Part shown: in pieces, positions 4,191-11,857 of the stretch
How the letters are laid out: each line of letters opens with the position of its first letter
Numbering within the stretch: the first letter of the stretch is position 1
The notes under the pieces: model-generated
Told to the model about the DNA's origin: nothing
Seen by the model: the letters and a program-made list of their open reading frames with translations, nothing else
Database searches by the model: none
Source: UBA11540 sp045531755
GTDB lineage: Bacteria > Bacillota > Clostridia > Oscillospirales > Ruminococcaceae
Direction of reading: 5' to 3'
NCBI GenBank assembly: GCA_045531755.1
Contig: JAZSEP010000116.1
Span: 1 to 15,297 of the forward strand
DNA length: 15,297 bases
Program-made: the position numbers and the translations under genes

Positions 4191-5330
4191 CTAATCCTCT
4201 TTTTTCTGGTTCCTGAAATACATAAACAAATCGCACTTTATCATACCGTTATAGAGCTTGCGCTTTCGGTCGGCCTTTGCGCCGAAATAGTGTTCAAACT
4301 CCTCGCTCGGACTTATAACGTAGTAGCTCAAGCGGTTTCTCTTTTCAAAAACCTCGCCCATAATTTTATATAGCTCGTTTGCCTGCTGAATGTCAAGAAG
4401 CCTTTCGCCGTAAGGCGGATTTGTGATAACCACACCGCGCTCGGTGGGGATGTGAAATTCTCTCACGTCGCGAACCTCAGCCTTTATTCTGGAAGCCACG
4501 CCTGCTTTTCGCGCGTTTTCCATTGTGAGCTTGACGCAATCGGGGTCGATGTCAAAGGCATACGCCGTAAACTCGGCATCGCGCTTGACCTCGGCTACCG
4601 CCTTTTTGCGCTCGCTTATAAGAAGCTGCGGACCGCCGTCAAGCCACTTTTCAAAGGCAAAATGACGGTTGATTCCGGGGGCGATGTTCAGCGCCTTCAA
4701 CGCCGCCTCGATGACAAGCGTTCCCGAACCGCAGAATGGGTCGTAGACGTTGGAATCGTCGTAAAGATGCGCCAGCGAAACGATTCCTGCCGCCAGCGTT
4801 TCCTTTATCGGTGCCTCGTTCGACTGCGCGCGGTATCCGCGCTTGTGCAGCGGAACGCCGCTTGTGTCAAGGTATATCGACACCGCGTTTTTGAGTATGG
4901 AAAATCTTATCTGTACAAGCGGTCCGCTTTCCTCAAACCAGCTGATGTTGTAGACGTCGGAAAGACTTTTTACCACCGCTTTTTTGATGATGCTCTGACA
5001 CGCAGGCACGCTCGCAAGGTCGGAATTAAGCGACCAGCCCGTGACTGTGAAAGCATAGTCGGATTTTATGTATTTTGAAAAATCAATCTCACGCACGTTG
5101 TCAAAGAGCGCTTCAAAGCTCCGTGCCTGAAATTCGCCCATAACGATGAGCACCCTCTCTGCAGTCCTCAGCCACAGATTCGCCTTTGCAATCATAGCCT
5201 CGTCACCGAAAAAGCTCACCTTGCCGTTGTCCGCCACAACGTTTTCGCCGCCAATAGCCTTTGCTTCGGCTGAAAGTACGCTTTCAAGTCCGAAAAGACA
5301 CGGACAACAGAACTTAATGTGTTTACCCAA
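4191..5330 (-). CDS. THUMP-domain class I SAM-dependent RNA methyltransferase (RlmL/YpsC-like)
   Basis: This 379-aa protein has a ferredoxin-like/THUMP RNA-binding N-terminal half (about residues 1-155), the family motif LHKRGYR (161-167), and a Rossmann methyltransferase domain with the SAM-binding motif DPFCGSGT (197-204), an acidic loop AFDIDPDCV and the catalytic NPPYGER (304-310) typical of N2-guanine methyltransferases. The family includes the N-terminal domain of E. coli RlmL and B. subtilis YpsC, which modify 23S rRNA (m2G2445-type). The likely start is TTG at 5330: no ATG fits, and the nearest SD (AAGGA, 5344-5348) is rather distant. It is followed after 1 nt by galM. The exact target base cannot be read from sequence. 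Confidence 0.94.
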   Translation of the reverse strand: MGKHIKFCCPCLFGLESVLSAEAKAIGGENVVADNGKVSFFGDEAMIAKANLWLRTAERVLIVMGEFQARSFEALFDNVREIDFSKYIKSDYAFTVTGWSLNSDLASVPACQSIIKKAVVKSLSDVYNISWFEESGPLVQIRFSILKNAVSIYLDTSGVPLHKRGYRAQSNEAPIKETLAAGIVSLAHLYDDSNVYDPFCGSGTLVIEAALKALNIAPGINRHFAFEKWLDGGPQLLISERKKAVAEVKRDAEFTAYAFDIDPDCVKLTMENARKAGVASRIKAEVRDVREFHIPTERGVVITNPPYGERLLDIQQANELYKIMGEVFEKRNRLSYYVISPSEEFEHYFGAKADRKRKLYNGMIKCDLFMYFRNQKKED

Positions 5331-5352
5331 AATTTCTTCAATTCCTTTCTGC

Positions 5353-5370
5353 CCGATTTCACGAAATCGG
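5353..5370 (-). other. Intergenic hairpin without U-tract
   Basis: CCGATTTC (5353-5360) and GAAATCGG (5363-5370) form a perfect 8-bp palindrome between the membrane-protein gene and the methyltransferase gene. On the minus strand it is followed by GGCAGAAAGGA, not by U residues, so it is more likely an RNA-processing or stability element than a terminator. Confidence 0.5.
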
Positions 5371-5386
5371 ACTCTGACTGAAAAGC

Positions 5387-6217
5387 TTAGTTTGACCTGC
5401 TCGAAGTATCTTCCGAGCTGTCAACAGAAGAAGCGTTCTCCGAGCTGTCGACAGAGGAAATCTCCTCTGACGAAGCGTCGCTTGAAACCTCAACCGAGGA
5501 AACCGCCTCGCTTGAAACAGGCTCGCTCGACTCGTCCTCAGAGGGATAGTCGGAGTTGTCGTCAGGCGAGAACTTGACCGCAGTTATAACGTTTCCCGAC
5601 TCTGTCTTTTTGAGGATATAATACATCGTCTTGTCGGGGATAGGCTCCTCGTCCTGCTTGAAGATGTCGGATGCAACGCTCATAGGCGAGAGATAGTCAA
5701 CGGTGAGGATAAGCTCGTCGCCGTTTTTGATAACCTCCCTGACCTTCGGTCTGTAGTGGATTACCTGCGCGTTTATCGGCACGTGGTACATCTTTGCCAC
5801 TTCGTCGTAATAGAAGCTTGTCATATCGCTGTCGATGGTAGCGTGCTCAAGGACCACCGCATCGCCGAACATCTTTTTGCACCACACGTCAAGGTCGATA
5901 GACGGAATAAGCATAAAGCCGATGTCGTCAAGGGCGTATTTGTTGGTGTCCTCGTTGAGAAGCACCGCCCACATCGAAGACTGGAGAAGCATCGAGCCGT
6001 CAGCCGCCCTGATGTCCGAGAACGGAACAGGGTCAAACATAACTACAGGATATATCGCGCGCTCGTATTCGATATAGTCGTCCGAATCGTCAAACACGTT
6101 TTTCACAAGGTTGACAGCACCGACGATAGTCGTAACGATACCGATAACCGTGAAAAGAATGATGAGAAATCCGAGTATTGCTGCCGCAGGGCGTTTTCTT
6201 TTGTTAATCTCAGCCAT
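5387..6217 (-). CDS. Single-pass membrane protein with Ser/Glu-rich C-terminal tail
   Basis: I do not recognise a family for this 276-aa protein. Visible parts are a basic cytoplasmic start (INKRKRP), one membrane helix at about residues 11-37, an extracellular domain of about 180 residues with alternating hydrophobic and acidic strands (residues 45-217), and a low-complexity tail (219-276) of repeated SSE, SSV and SSD units. Part of the tail (SSEAVSSV) also occurs in the lipoprotein encoded at 7493-8413. A GGCGGGAT element precedes the ATG, and a good promoter lies 37-65 bp upstream. It is first in an apparent unit with the RNA methyltransferase (56-nt gap) and galM. A surface or wall-associated role is plausible, but no enzyme motif is seen. 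Confidence 0.85.
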   Translation of the reverse strand: MAEINKRKRPAAAILGFLIILFTVIGIVTTIVGAVNLVKNVFDDSDDYIEYERAIYPVVMFDPVPFSDIRAADGSMLLQSSMWAVLLNEDTNKYALDDIGFMLIPSIDLDVWCKKMFGDAVVLEHATIDSDMTSFYYDEVAKMYHVPINAQVIHYRPKVREVIKNGDELILTVDYLSPMSVASDIFKQDEEPIPDKTMYYILKKTESGNVITAVKFSPDDNSDYPSEDESSEPVSSEAVSSVEVSSDASSEEISSVDSSENASSVDSSEDTSSRSN

Positions 6218-6253
6218 AATATCCCGCCTGTCATATAAAAATCATATAAATAT

Positions 6254-6282
6254 ATTGTACTCGATTTTTGGAATTTTATCAA
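6254..6282 (-). promoter_or_regulatory. Promoter of the membrane protein-methyltransferase-galM unit
   Basis: On the minus strand TTGATA (6282-6277), 17-bp spacer, TACAAT (6259-6254), start near 6247. It lies back to back with the sortase promoter. Confidence 0.85.
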
Positions 6283-6315
6283 GTAAAAATTGCCACTTCC
6301 ATTTTTCGAAAAGTA

Positions 6316-6324
6316 TGGTATACT
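6316..6324 (+). promoter_or_regulatory. Extended -10 promoter of the sortase gene
   Basis: TGGTATACT (6316-6324) is an extended -10 element (TGn plus TATACT). The -35 region at the right distance (CTTCCA) is poor, as is usual for this promoter type. Confidence 0.65.
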
Positions 6325-6357
6325 TAAAGACAGTAATTTACTTTGAAAGGTGATATG

Positions 6358-7443
6358 ATGAAAAGAAACGTAGGTTCGATTATTTTTATGGCAGGTCTTG
6401 CAGTTCTTTCGATAGGCGTTACCATCGCCTTTGTGAACAAGGATAACAGCAATATCCCTGCCACGAATTCACATATCGAGGAGTCGATAGCAGAATCCTC
6501 GTCACAGACAAGCACAGAGCTCACCTCCACCGAGGATAGCTCGATAGAGGCTTCGAGCGAAGCGACAAGCTCCAAGGAAACATCTTCCAAGACCACCTCG
6601 TCCAAGGAAACGTCCTCAAAAGCGACCTCTTCCAAGGAAACCTCGTCCAAGGAAACCTCATCGAAGGACACCTCTTCAAAGAGCCCTTCCATCGAGCCGA
6701 CCTATGACGGAACGATAAGCATCGCAAAGGTAGACACCTCCAAGATGCAGGCGCTTTATAACAGAAACAAGGACACTGTCGGCTGGATAAAGATTCCCAA
6801 CACAAACATCAACTATGGCGTAGTGCAGGAAAACTATTCGGGCGAGTATATGACCCTCGACTACGACAAGAAGTATAACAAGGACGGCGACGCAATCTGG
6901 GCAGACGCGTGGAACACCTTCGGCACCCGCGACCAGCTTTCCAAGAATACCATCATCTACGGCCACAACTGGACGAACTACAAACGCCCCCTGCAGATAG
7001 GCAGAGCAAGCGACAAGCACTTCTCACAGCTTCCGGCATACGACTATATAAACTTCGCAAGGTCCAACCCCTACATCAGCTTCTCCACCCTTGAGGAAGA
7101 GATGTATTGGCAGATTTTCGCAGTTTTCTACGTTGAGGTTCCCGATAACTATTCCGGCTCGAAGGACTTCTACTATATCGACGAAAATCCCGCAAGCCTC
7201 ACAGCGTTTGCAAACGAAGCGATGCAGAGAAGTATCCACGACTTCGGCGTAACGGTGTCGGAAAACGACAAAATCCTCACCCTTTCGACCTGTACCAGAG
7301 TTTACAACAAAGAGGCTCTTGCCGCAGGCAGAAGAAAGGACCAGCAGAGATTCGTGGTAATGGCAAAGCTGATGCCCAGAGGCGCAGAGCTCAACCCCAT
7401 GAACATCACCGAAAACAAGGATTTCAAAAAACCGCAATTCTAA
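6358..7443 (+). CDS. srtB: Class B sortase with long Ser/Lys-rich spacer
   Basis: This 361-aa membrane transpeptidase would join proteins bearing a C-terminal sorting motif to peptidoglycan or to other proteins. It has an N-terminal membrane anchor (residues 5-26), a low-complexity linker (about 38-110) that includes eight copies of TSSKx, then the sortase domain. The catalytic triad is visible as His203 (YGHNW), Cys312 (LSTCTR) and Arg331 (QQRFVVMAKL), and the WIKIPNTNINYGVVQ strand is typical of class B. The ATG at 6358 is chosen over that at 6355 because AAAGG then lies 7 nt upstream. Class B sortases usually have linkers of a few tens of residues; this one is extended. No protein with an obvious sorting signal is encoded in the window, so its substrates are elsewhere. 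Confidence 0.95.
   Translation: MKRNVGSIIFMAGLAVLSIGVTIAFVNKDNSNIPATNSHIEESIAESSSQTSTELTSTEDSSIEASSEATSSKETSSKTTSSKETSSKATSSKETSSKETSSKDTSSKSPSIEPTYDGTISIAKVDTSKMQALYNRNKDTVGWIKIPNTNINYGVVQENYSGEYMTLDYDKKYNKDGDAIWADAWNTFGTRDQLSKNTIIYGHNWTNYKRPLQIGRASDKHFSQLPAYDYINFARSNPYISFSTLEEEMYWQIFAVFYVEVPDNYSGSKDFYYIDENPASLTAFANEAMQRSIHDFGVTVSENDKILTLSTCTRVYNKEALAAGRRKDQQRFVVMAKLMPRGAELNPMNITENKDFKKPQF
6565..6684 (+). repeat. Eight tandem 15-bp units encoding TSSKx
   Basis: Residues 70-109 of the sortase are eight consecutive TSSKx pentapeptides (x is E, T, E, A, E, E, D, S). DNA units are similar but not identical (for example ACCTCGTCCAAGGAA, ACCTCTTCCAAGGAA), so gain or loss of whole units would keep the frame. 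Confidence 0.95.
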
Positions 7444-7448
7444 AAAAC

Positions 7449-7477
7449 AACGGCACAACCTTATCGGTTGTGCCGTT
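7449..7477. terminator. Bidirectional terminator between the sortase and lipoprotein genes
   Basis: AACGGCACAACC (7449-7460) pairs perfectly over 12 bp with GGTTGTGCCGTT (7466-7477). The plus side is followed by TGCTTTT and the minus side by GTTTTTTA, so it can stop both convergent transcripts. Confidence 0.95.
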
Positions 7478-7492
7478 TGCTTTTAATATCTG

Positions 7493-8413
7493 TTATTCAG
7501 CCTTTTCAAAGGTTTGCCCCATATCGACGGAGATGTATTTTGAACGGTATGTTCGCTTTGCTTCGTTGTCCTGAAATTCCACGGTGAATTCAATGACGCC
7601 GTCGATATACTCGGCTTTGCAGACGTGACCGTAGCTTGCCTTGCGGTCTTTCATCTCCTCGGTTTCGAGTACGACCTTCTCCCAACTCATACCGCCGTCA
7701 ACGGTGCGGCAGAAAACAGGATGGGATTCAGCGTTGTCAACGTGGCAGACGAAACCGACGTTTCGGCTTATAAACAACGCGTCGCTGATTCGCCATCTGG
7801 CTGCAGTGTTTGTGCTTGTTGCTTCTTCCCAAGTACTTCCGCCATCGTGAGTAACGTATATAAAACAGTCGCCCTGCCTTGCAATACCGTAATCACCTTG
7901 AATTACAAGACAACCGTTCTTTTCCGAAGAAAAGGTGATAAAGTTTTCGTTACACGGGTGGCCCGTGATGACCGTTTCGTTCCAGCTTTCGCCACCGTCA
8001 AGGCTTGTGAAAAGGTATAACGGCTCGGTTGTTTTTGCAGAGCCCTTGGTAAAGCTGATTGCGACAAGCTCTTTTGTGAAAAATCCGTCCTTGAATTCGG
8101 AAGTAAGATACCCTTCGGGCAGCTTTAAGCTCGCGATTTCATCTTCGTTCAAGGCCGTCAGCTCCGCATACGGCTCGTCCTCGGGTATCGGCACGGAGGA
8201 AAGGTCACTCGAAGATCCGCTTTCCGAAGAAGCGTCCTCGCTTGAAGGTTCAACGGGCGCGTCCTCACTCGAAACCTCATCAACAGAAGAAACCGCCTCG
8301 CTTGAAGCTTCCTGTACCGACGAAATTTCCAAAACCGAGGAAGCATCGCTCGGCGCCTCACACGAACAGAGCAGAAGCGCGGACAGAACGAACAACAAAA
8401 CAATCTTTTTCAT
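7493..8413 (-). CDS. Lipoprotein with Asp-box (BNR/sialidase-like) repeats
   Basis: This 306-aa protein starts at 8413 after an AGGTGA site; an upstream in-frame ATG at 8464 lies within the promoter. The signal peptide ends in a lipobox (LLLCSC, lipidated Cys18). Next is a Ser/Glu/Asp-rich linker (about 22-75), then a domain with four Asp-box-like motifs: SLDGGESW (137-144), THDGGSTW (188-195), TVDGGMSW (237-244) and a degenerate SVDMGQTF (295-302). Asp boxes are structural turns in beta-propellers such as sialidases and VPS10/BNR proteins. Four motifs in about 230 residues suggest a small or partial propeller. No sialidase active-site Arg triad or FRIP motif is evident, so binding or scaffolding is more likely than catalysis. 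It is probably transcribed alone. Confidence 0.88.
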   Translation of the reverse strand: MKKIVLLFVLSALLLCSCEAPSDASSVLEISSVQEASSEAVSSVDEVSSEDAPVEPSSEDASSESGSSSDLSSVPIPEDEPYAELTALNEDEIASLKLPEGYLTSEFKDGFFTKELVAISFTKGSAKTTEPLYLFTSLDGGESWNETVITGHPCNENFITFSSEKNGCLVIQGDYGIARQGDCFIYVTHDGGSTWEEATSTNTAARWRISDALFISRNVGFVCHVDNAESHPVFCRTVDGGMSWEKVVLETEEMKDRKASYGHVCKAEYIDGVIEFTVEFQDNEAKRTYRSKYISVDMGQTFEKAE

Positions 8414-8454
8414 AACATCACCTATAAAACAATCGGGTTTTTGCCTACAGCTTA

Positions 8455-8484
8455 AGTATAGCACCCGAAGCCTCGGACTGTCAA
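8455..8484 (-). promoter_or_regulatory. Promoter of the Asp-box lipoprotein gene
   Basis: On the minus strand TTGACA (8484-8479), 18-bp spacer, TATACT (8460-8455), start near 8448. It lies just past the spoIIR stop codon (8492-8494). Confidence 0.85.
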
Positions 8485-8491
8485 TGAAAAG

Positions 8492-9085
8492 TTATCTCTT
8501 AAACCACCGTTCAAAAAGCTCGACGATGAAGAATTTTGCCTTGTACTTCTGGGTGCCGGTTATGACGTCCTCGCCGCTCTCGGAGAGAACCTTTTCAAGC
8601 TCGTCCTTGTCCATTGCAGACCCAAGACATATCGGCGGAAACATCACGCACCACCAGTTTTTGCCCTCGGCGCTTCCGATCTCGACCCTGACCGCGTCAT
8701 ACATCCCTGCAGGCAGAGTGTAGCCGTCGTAGTGACGCGTTTCAAAATACATCCTGCACAGCCCTGCGCTCACGTCGTAATCAAATCCGCTTTTTGAGAT
8801 TTCGTCCTTTGCGGCAGCCTCTATTTTTTGCAGGTTGTCCCTTGCAAGCGACTGTGCCTTTTCAAGACTCTCCGCTCCCGAAAAAAGCTCTCCCGTTTCC
8901 GCCAGAACCCTGTCGCGCACCCTAAGCTTGAGCTTTTGGTCGGCGTCGCTGTCGGAGTTTGCGAGGATATGTAATCTCAAAACCTCTTCTCTGACCGCCG
9001 AGCAGTCGGATGCAAAGGAAAAAACGCTTGTGAGCGCCACCGAAAGCGCAAATCCCAAAACCATAGCAACTTCAAATCTTTTCAT
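8492..9085 (-). CDS. spoIIR: Stage II sporulation protein R
   Basis: This 197-aa protein is the secreted forespore signal that activates the SpoIIGA protease in the mother cell, which then processes pro-sigma-E. The start at 9085 follows GAGGTG and gives a signal peptide or membrane helix (VAMVLGFALSVALTSVFSFA). The hallmark EVLRLHILANSDSDADQKLK at about residues 34-53 closely matches the family signature, and the conserved end (WWCVMFPPICLG, then the KFFIVELFERWF helix) is intact. The length is near the family norm. It implies the organism forms spores or recently descends from spore formers. It is divergent from polA, and a candidate forespore sigma-F site lies just upstream. Confidence 0.96.
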   Translation of the reverse strand: MKRFEVAMVLGFALSVALTSVFSFASDCSAVREEVLRLHILANSDSDADQKLKLRVRDRVLAETGELFSGAESLEKAQSLARDNLQKIEAAAKDEISKSGFDYDVSAGLCRMYFETRHYDGYTLPAGMYDAVRVEIGSAEGKNWWCVMFPPICLGSAMDKDELEKVLSESGEDVITGTQKYKAKFFIVELFERWFKR

Positions 9086-9102
9086 TTTGTCACCTCGAAA
9101 AG

Positions 9103-9132
9103 AAGTGTTGCACAGTTTTTCAAAAGATATAC
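9103..9132 (-). promoter_or_regulatory. Candidate sigma-F promoter of spoIIR
   Basis: On the minus strand GTATA (9132-9128), 15-bp spacer, TGCAACACTT (9112-9103), matching the sigma-F -10 consensus GGnRAnAYTW at all but the first position. The predicted start (about 9096) would leave an 11-12 nt leader beginning at the SD. spoIIR is a known sigma-F target in Bacillus. Confidence 0.55.
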
Positions 9133-9149
9133 AAATTTTCTCAAAAGTG

Positions 9150-9158
9150 TGGTACAAT
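9150..9158 (+). promoter_or_regulatory. Extended -10 promoter of polA
   Basis: TGGTACAAT (9150-9158) is an extended -10 element. The -35 region at the correct distance is TACAAA, a poor match. Confidence 0.6.
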
Positions 9159-9187
9159 GTAAATATCAAATTCGAAAAGGTGACTGT

Positions 9188-11791
9188 ATGAAATTTCTTG
9201 TAATCGACGGAAACAGCGTATTCAACCGCGCGTTCTACGGAATAAAGCTTTTGTCCACCTCGGAGGGAATCTTCACAAACGCCATCTACGGCTTTTTGAA
9301 TATACTTTTTTCCATCTCCGACGAGGTGAAGCCCGACGCGACGGCGATAACCTTCGACGTCAAAGCGCCCACCTTCCGCCACGAGTATTATAGCGAGTAT
9401 AAAGCAAACCGCAAGGGAATGCCTCCCGAGCTTGCAATGCAGATGCCGTATCTCAAGGAGATACTCGTCGACCTCGGCTACACCCTTGCCGAGAAGAGCG
9501 GCTTCGAGGCAGACGACCTCATCGGCACCTTCGCGCAGACCTGCACCGACAACGGCTATGAGTGCGTCATCGCAACGGGTGACCGCGACAGCCTGCAGCT
9601 CGTAAACGATAACGTCACCGTCCGCCTGACAGCGACCTTCTCGGGCAGAACGAGCTCGACGGTTTTCGACACGAATACCTTCCGCGAGAAATACTGCACC
9701 GACCCCGTGGGACTTATTGACATAAAGGCGCTTATGGGCGACTCCTCCGACAACGTCCCCGGCGTTGCAGGTATCGGCGAAAAGACCGCCTGCTCGCTGA
9801 TTTCAAAATACGGCACCATCGAATATATCTATGACCACCTTGACGAAATCGAAGCCACCCAATCGGTGAAAAACAAGCTCGAGGCAGGCAAAGACTCGGC
9901 GTTTATGAGCAAATACCTCGTCACCATAAAAAAGGACGTCCCCTTCGACTCAGACCCTGCAAGCTACCGAAGAAAGCCCATAAATCGCGCGGCGGCATAT
10001 AAGATGTTTATGAAGCTTGAAATGCCCACGATGATACAGAAGCTAAATCTCTGGGACGCAGCGGACGAAGTGGCAGAAACCGCATCAGAAGCCAACTCTG
10101 AGGCAAAAGAGTACACCGCAAAGGAGCTTTTTGACCCGACCGAGCTCACAGCCGAGAAAACCCTTTTCGTCCACGCAGACTACGAGGGCGACGACCCTGT
10201 GTGCGTCACCTTCATAGGCGAAAAAACCGTGTGGTATATTGAAAAAAGTAACCCCGATTTTACAGAAATTATACAAAAAGTTTTGGAGGGTTTACAGGGC
10301 GACCTCGTCACCTCGGATTGCAAAAAACTGTATAAATTTGCACTGAAAAATGAAATAAAACTCCCCCGACCGAAGTTCGACGTGCTGTTGGCGTGCTACG
10401 TTTGCGACCCGTCGGAAACGGATTATTCTCTCAAAAAAACCACCTTAAAATATCCTGCCGATAGGACAATTTTGACGGGCGACGTTGTTGAAAACTGTGT
10501 TGAAAATGTTAAAAACTCGCTTGTCTTGCCATCTTTATATAATTCGTTATCAGCAGAAATTGACAAAAACGGACAAAAAAAGCTACTCGACGAGGTGGAA
10601 ATTCCCTTGTCCGAGGTTCTGTCGGATATGGAACTTTGTGGTTTTTTGATAGACCGCGAGGGACTTGAAAATTTCGGCGGCGAGCTTTCACAAAGACTTG
10701 AAAAAATACAGAAGGAAATCTTCGAAATCTGCGGAGAGGAGTTTAACCTCAACTCCCCGAAACAGCTCGGAGATATACTCTTTGTAAAATTAGGACTCCC
10801 GTGGGCGAAAAAAACAAAAACGGGCTACTCCACAAACGCCGAGGTGCTTGAAAAGCTCCGCGGATACCATCCCGCCGTGGATTTGATACTCGAATATCGC
10901 AAGCTCTCAAAGCTCAGCTCAACCTACGTCGAGGGGCTTCTGAAGGCGGTTGCCGACGACGGCAGAATCCACACCACCTTCAACCAGACCGAAACGCGAA
11001 CAGGCAGAATAAGCTCCCTCGAGCCGAATCTCCAGAACATCCCCGTGCGAACCGCCGAGGGAAGCCGTCTCCGCGAGTTCTTCCTTGCAAAAGAGGGAAA
11101 TGTTTTGGTGGATGCCGACTATTCGCAGATTGAGCTTCGCGTTCTTTCCCACATCGCAAACGACAAAAATATGCTCGACGCCTTCAAAAACGGAGTGGAT
11201 ATCCACACCGCGACGGCTTCGCAGGTGTTCGGAGTGCCGATAGACTTCGTCACACCGCAGATGCGTTCCCGCGCAAAAGCCGTAAACTTCGGTATCGTCT
11301 ATGGAATCGGTGCGTTCTCGCTCTCCAAGGACATCGGAGTTTCTGTCAAAGAAGCAGACAGCTATATAAAGAGCTACCTTGAAAACTTCAGCGGTGTCGA
11401 CAGATATATGAAGGACACCATCCAGAGCGGAAAGGAGCAGGGCTTTGTCAGCACTATGTTCGGCAGAAGACGATATATGCCCGAGCTTCGCTCCTCCAAC
11501 CGAATGATAGTCGCGGCAGGCGAGCGAATCGCAATGAATATGCCGATTCAGGGCACCGCCGCCGATATAATCAAGATCGCCATGGTGCGCGTCTATGACC
11601 GCATAAAACGCGAAAACCTCGTCGGAAAGCTGATAATGCAGGTACACGACGAGCTGATTATCGAATGTCCCGAAAACGAGCGCGACACGATGGCAAGGCT
11701 TCTCGGCGAGGAGATGGAAAACGCCGTTACCTTAAGCGTCAGGATGAAAGCCGACGTAAGCTTCGGCAAGAGCTGGCTGGAGGCAAAATGA
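9188..11791 (+). CDS. polA: DNA polymerase I
   Basis: This 867-aa family A polymerase fills gaps and removes RNA primers during replication and repair. The start at 9188 follows AAAGG by 7 nt; a GTG at 9149 is in frame but lies inside the promoter. The 5' nuclease domain (1-290) has FEADDLIG, ATGDRDSLQL and GDSSDNVPGVAGIGEKTA. The middle 3'-5' exonuclease-like domain (about 310-480) lacks the metal-binding DxE of motif I (the region reads LFVHADYEGDD), so proofreading is probably lost, as in Bacillus. The polymerase domain (about 480-867) has motif A DADYSQIELR (642-651), motif B RAKAVNFGIVYG with Lys697 and Phe701, and motif C VHDE (819-822). It stands divergent to spoIIR. The codons of the middle domain are clearly more AT-rich than the rest. 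Confidence 0.98.
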   Translation: MKFLVIDGNSVFNRAFYGIKLLSTSEGIFTNAIYGFLNILFSISDEVKPDATAITFDVKAPTFRHEYYSEYKANRKGMPPELAMQMPYLKEILVDLGYTLAEKSGFEADDLIGTFAQTCTDNGYECVIATGDRDSLQLVNDNVTVRLTATFSGRTSSTVFDTNTFREKYCTDPVGLIDIKALMGDSSDNVPGVAGIGEKTACSLISKYGTIEYIYDHLDEIEATQSVKNKLEAGKDSAFMSKYLVTIKKDVPFDSDPASYRRKPINRAAAYKMFMKLEMPTMIQKLNLWDAADEVAETASEANSEAKEYTAKELFDPTELTAEKTLFVHADYEGDDPVCVTFIGEKTVWYIEKSNPDFTEIIQKVLEGLQGDLVTSDCKKLYKFALKNEIKLPRPKFDVLLACYVCDPSETDYSLKKTTLKYPADRTILTGDVVENCVENVKNSLVLPSLYNSLSAEIDKNGQKKLLDEVEIPLSEVLSDMELCGFLIDREGLENFGGELSQRLEKIQKEIFEICGEEFNLNSPKQLGDILFVKLGLPWAKKTKTGYSTNAEVLEKLRGYHPAVDLILEYRKLSKLSSTYVEGLLKAVADDGRIHTTFNQTETRTGRISSLEPNLQNIPVRTAEGSRLREFFLAKEGNVLVDADYSQIELRVLSHIANDKNMLDAFKNGVDIHTATASQVFGVPIDFVTPQMRSRAKAVNFGIVYGIGAFSLSKDIGVSVKEADSYIKSYLENFSGVDRYMKDTIQSGKEQGFVSTMFGRRRYMPELRSSNRMIVAAGERIAMNMPIQGTAADIIKIAMVRVYDRIKRENLVGKLIMQVHDELIIECPENERDTMARLLGEEMENAVTLSVRMKADVSFGKSWLEAK

Positions 11792-11857
11792 TGAAAAGCA
11801 TTTCGAGTTTAAAGACCGCCTTCCTAAACTAAAAAGAATAATGGACTGATATTTACA

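Noticed and set aside
3449..4216. A 255-codon plus-strand open frame opposite galM
   Set aside because: galM on the minus strand has all catalytic motifs over the same interval; the antisense frame has no SD or recognisable domain and reflects codon bias.
4452..5078. A 208-codon plus-strand open frame opposite the RNA methyltransferase
   Set aside because: It covers conserved THUMP and methyltransferase motifs on the other strand and gives an Arg/Val-rich translation with no family resemblance.
5353..5370. Perfect 8-bp palindrome as a terminator between the membrane-protein and methyltransferase genes
   Set aside because: There is no U-tract on either side, and the methyltransferase gene has no obvious promoter of its own, so read-through is more likely.
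6565..6684. Short regular repeats that could suggest a CRISPR array
   Set aside because: The units are 15 bp, contiguous, in frame and encode TSSKx; there are no spacers.
7493..8413. Asp-box lipoprotein as an active sialidase
   Set aside because: Asp boxes alone are structural; no FRIP motif or convincing Arg triad is visible and the protein is short.
10919..11647. A 242-codon minus-strand open frame inside polA
   Set aside because: It mirrors polymerase motifs A-C on the plus strand and has no independent start signals.
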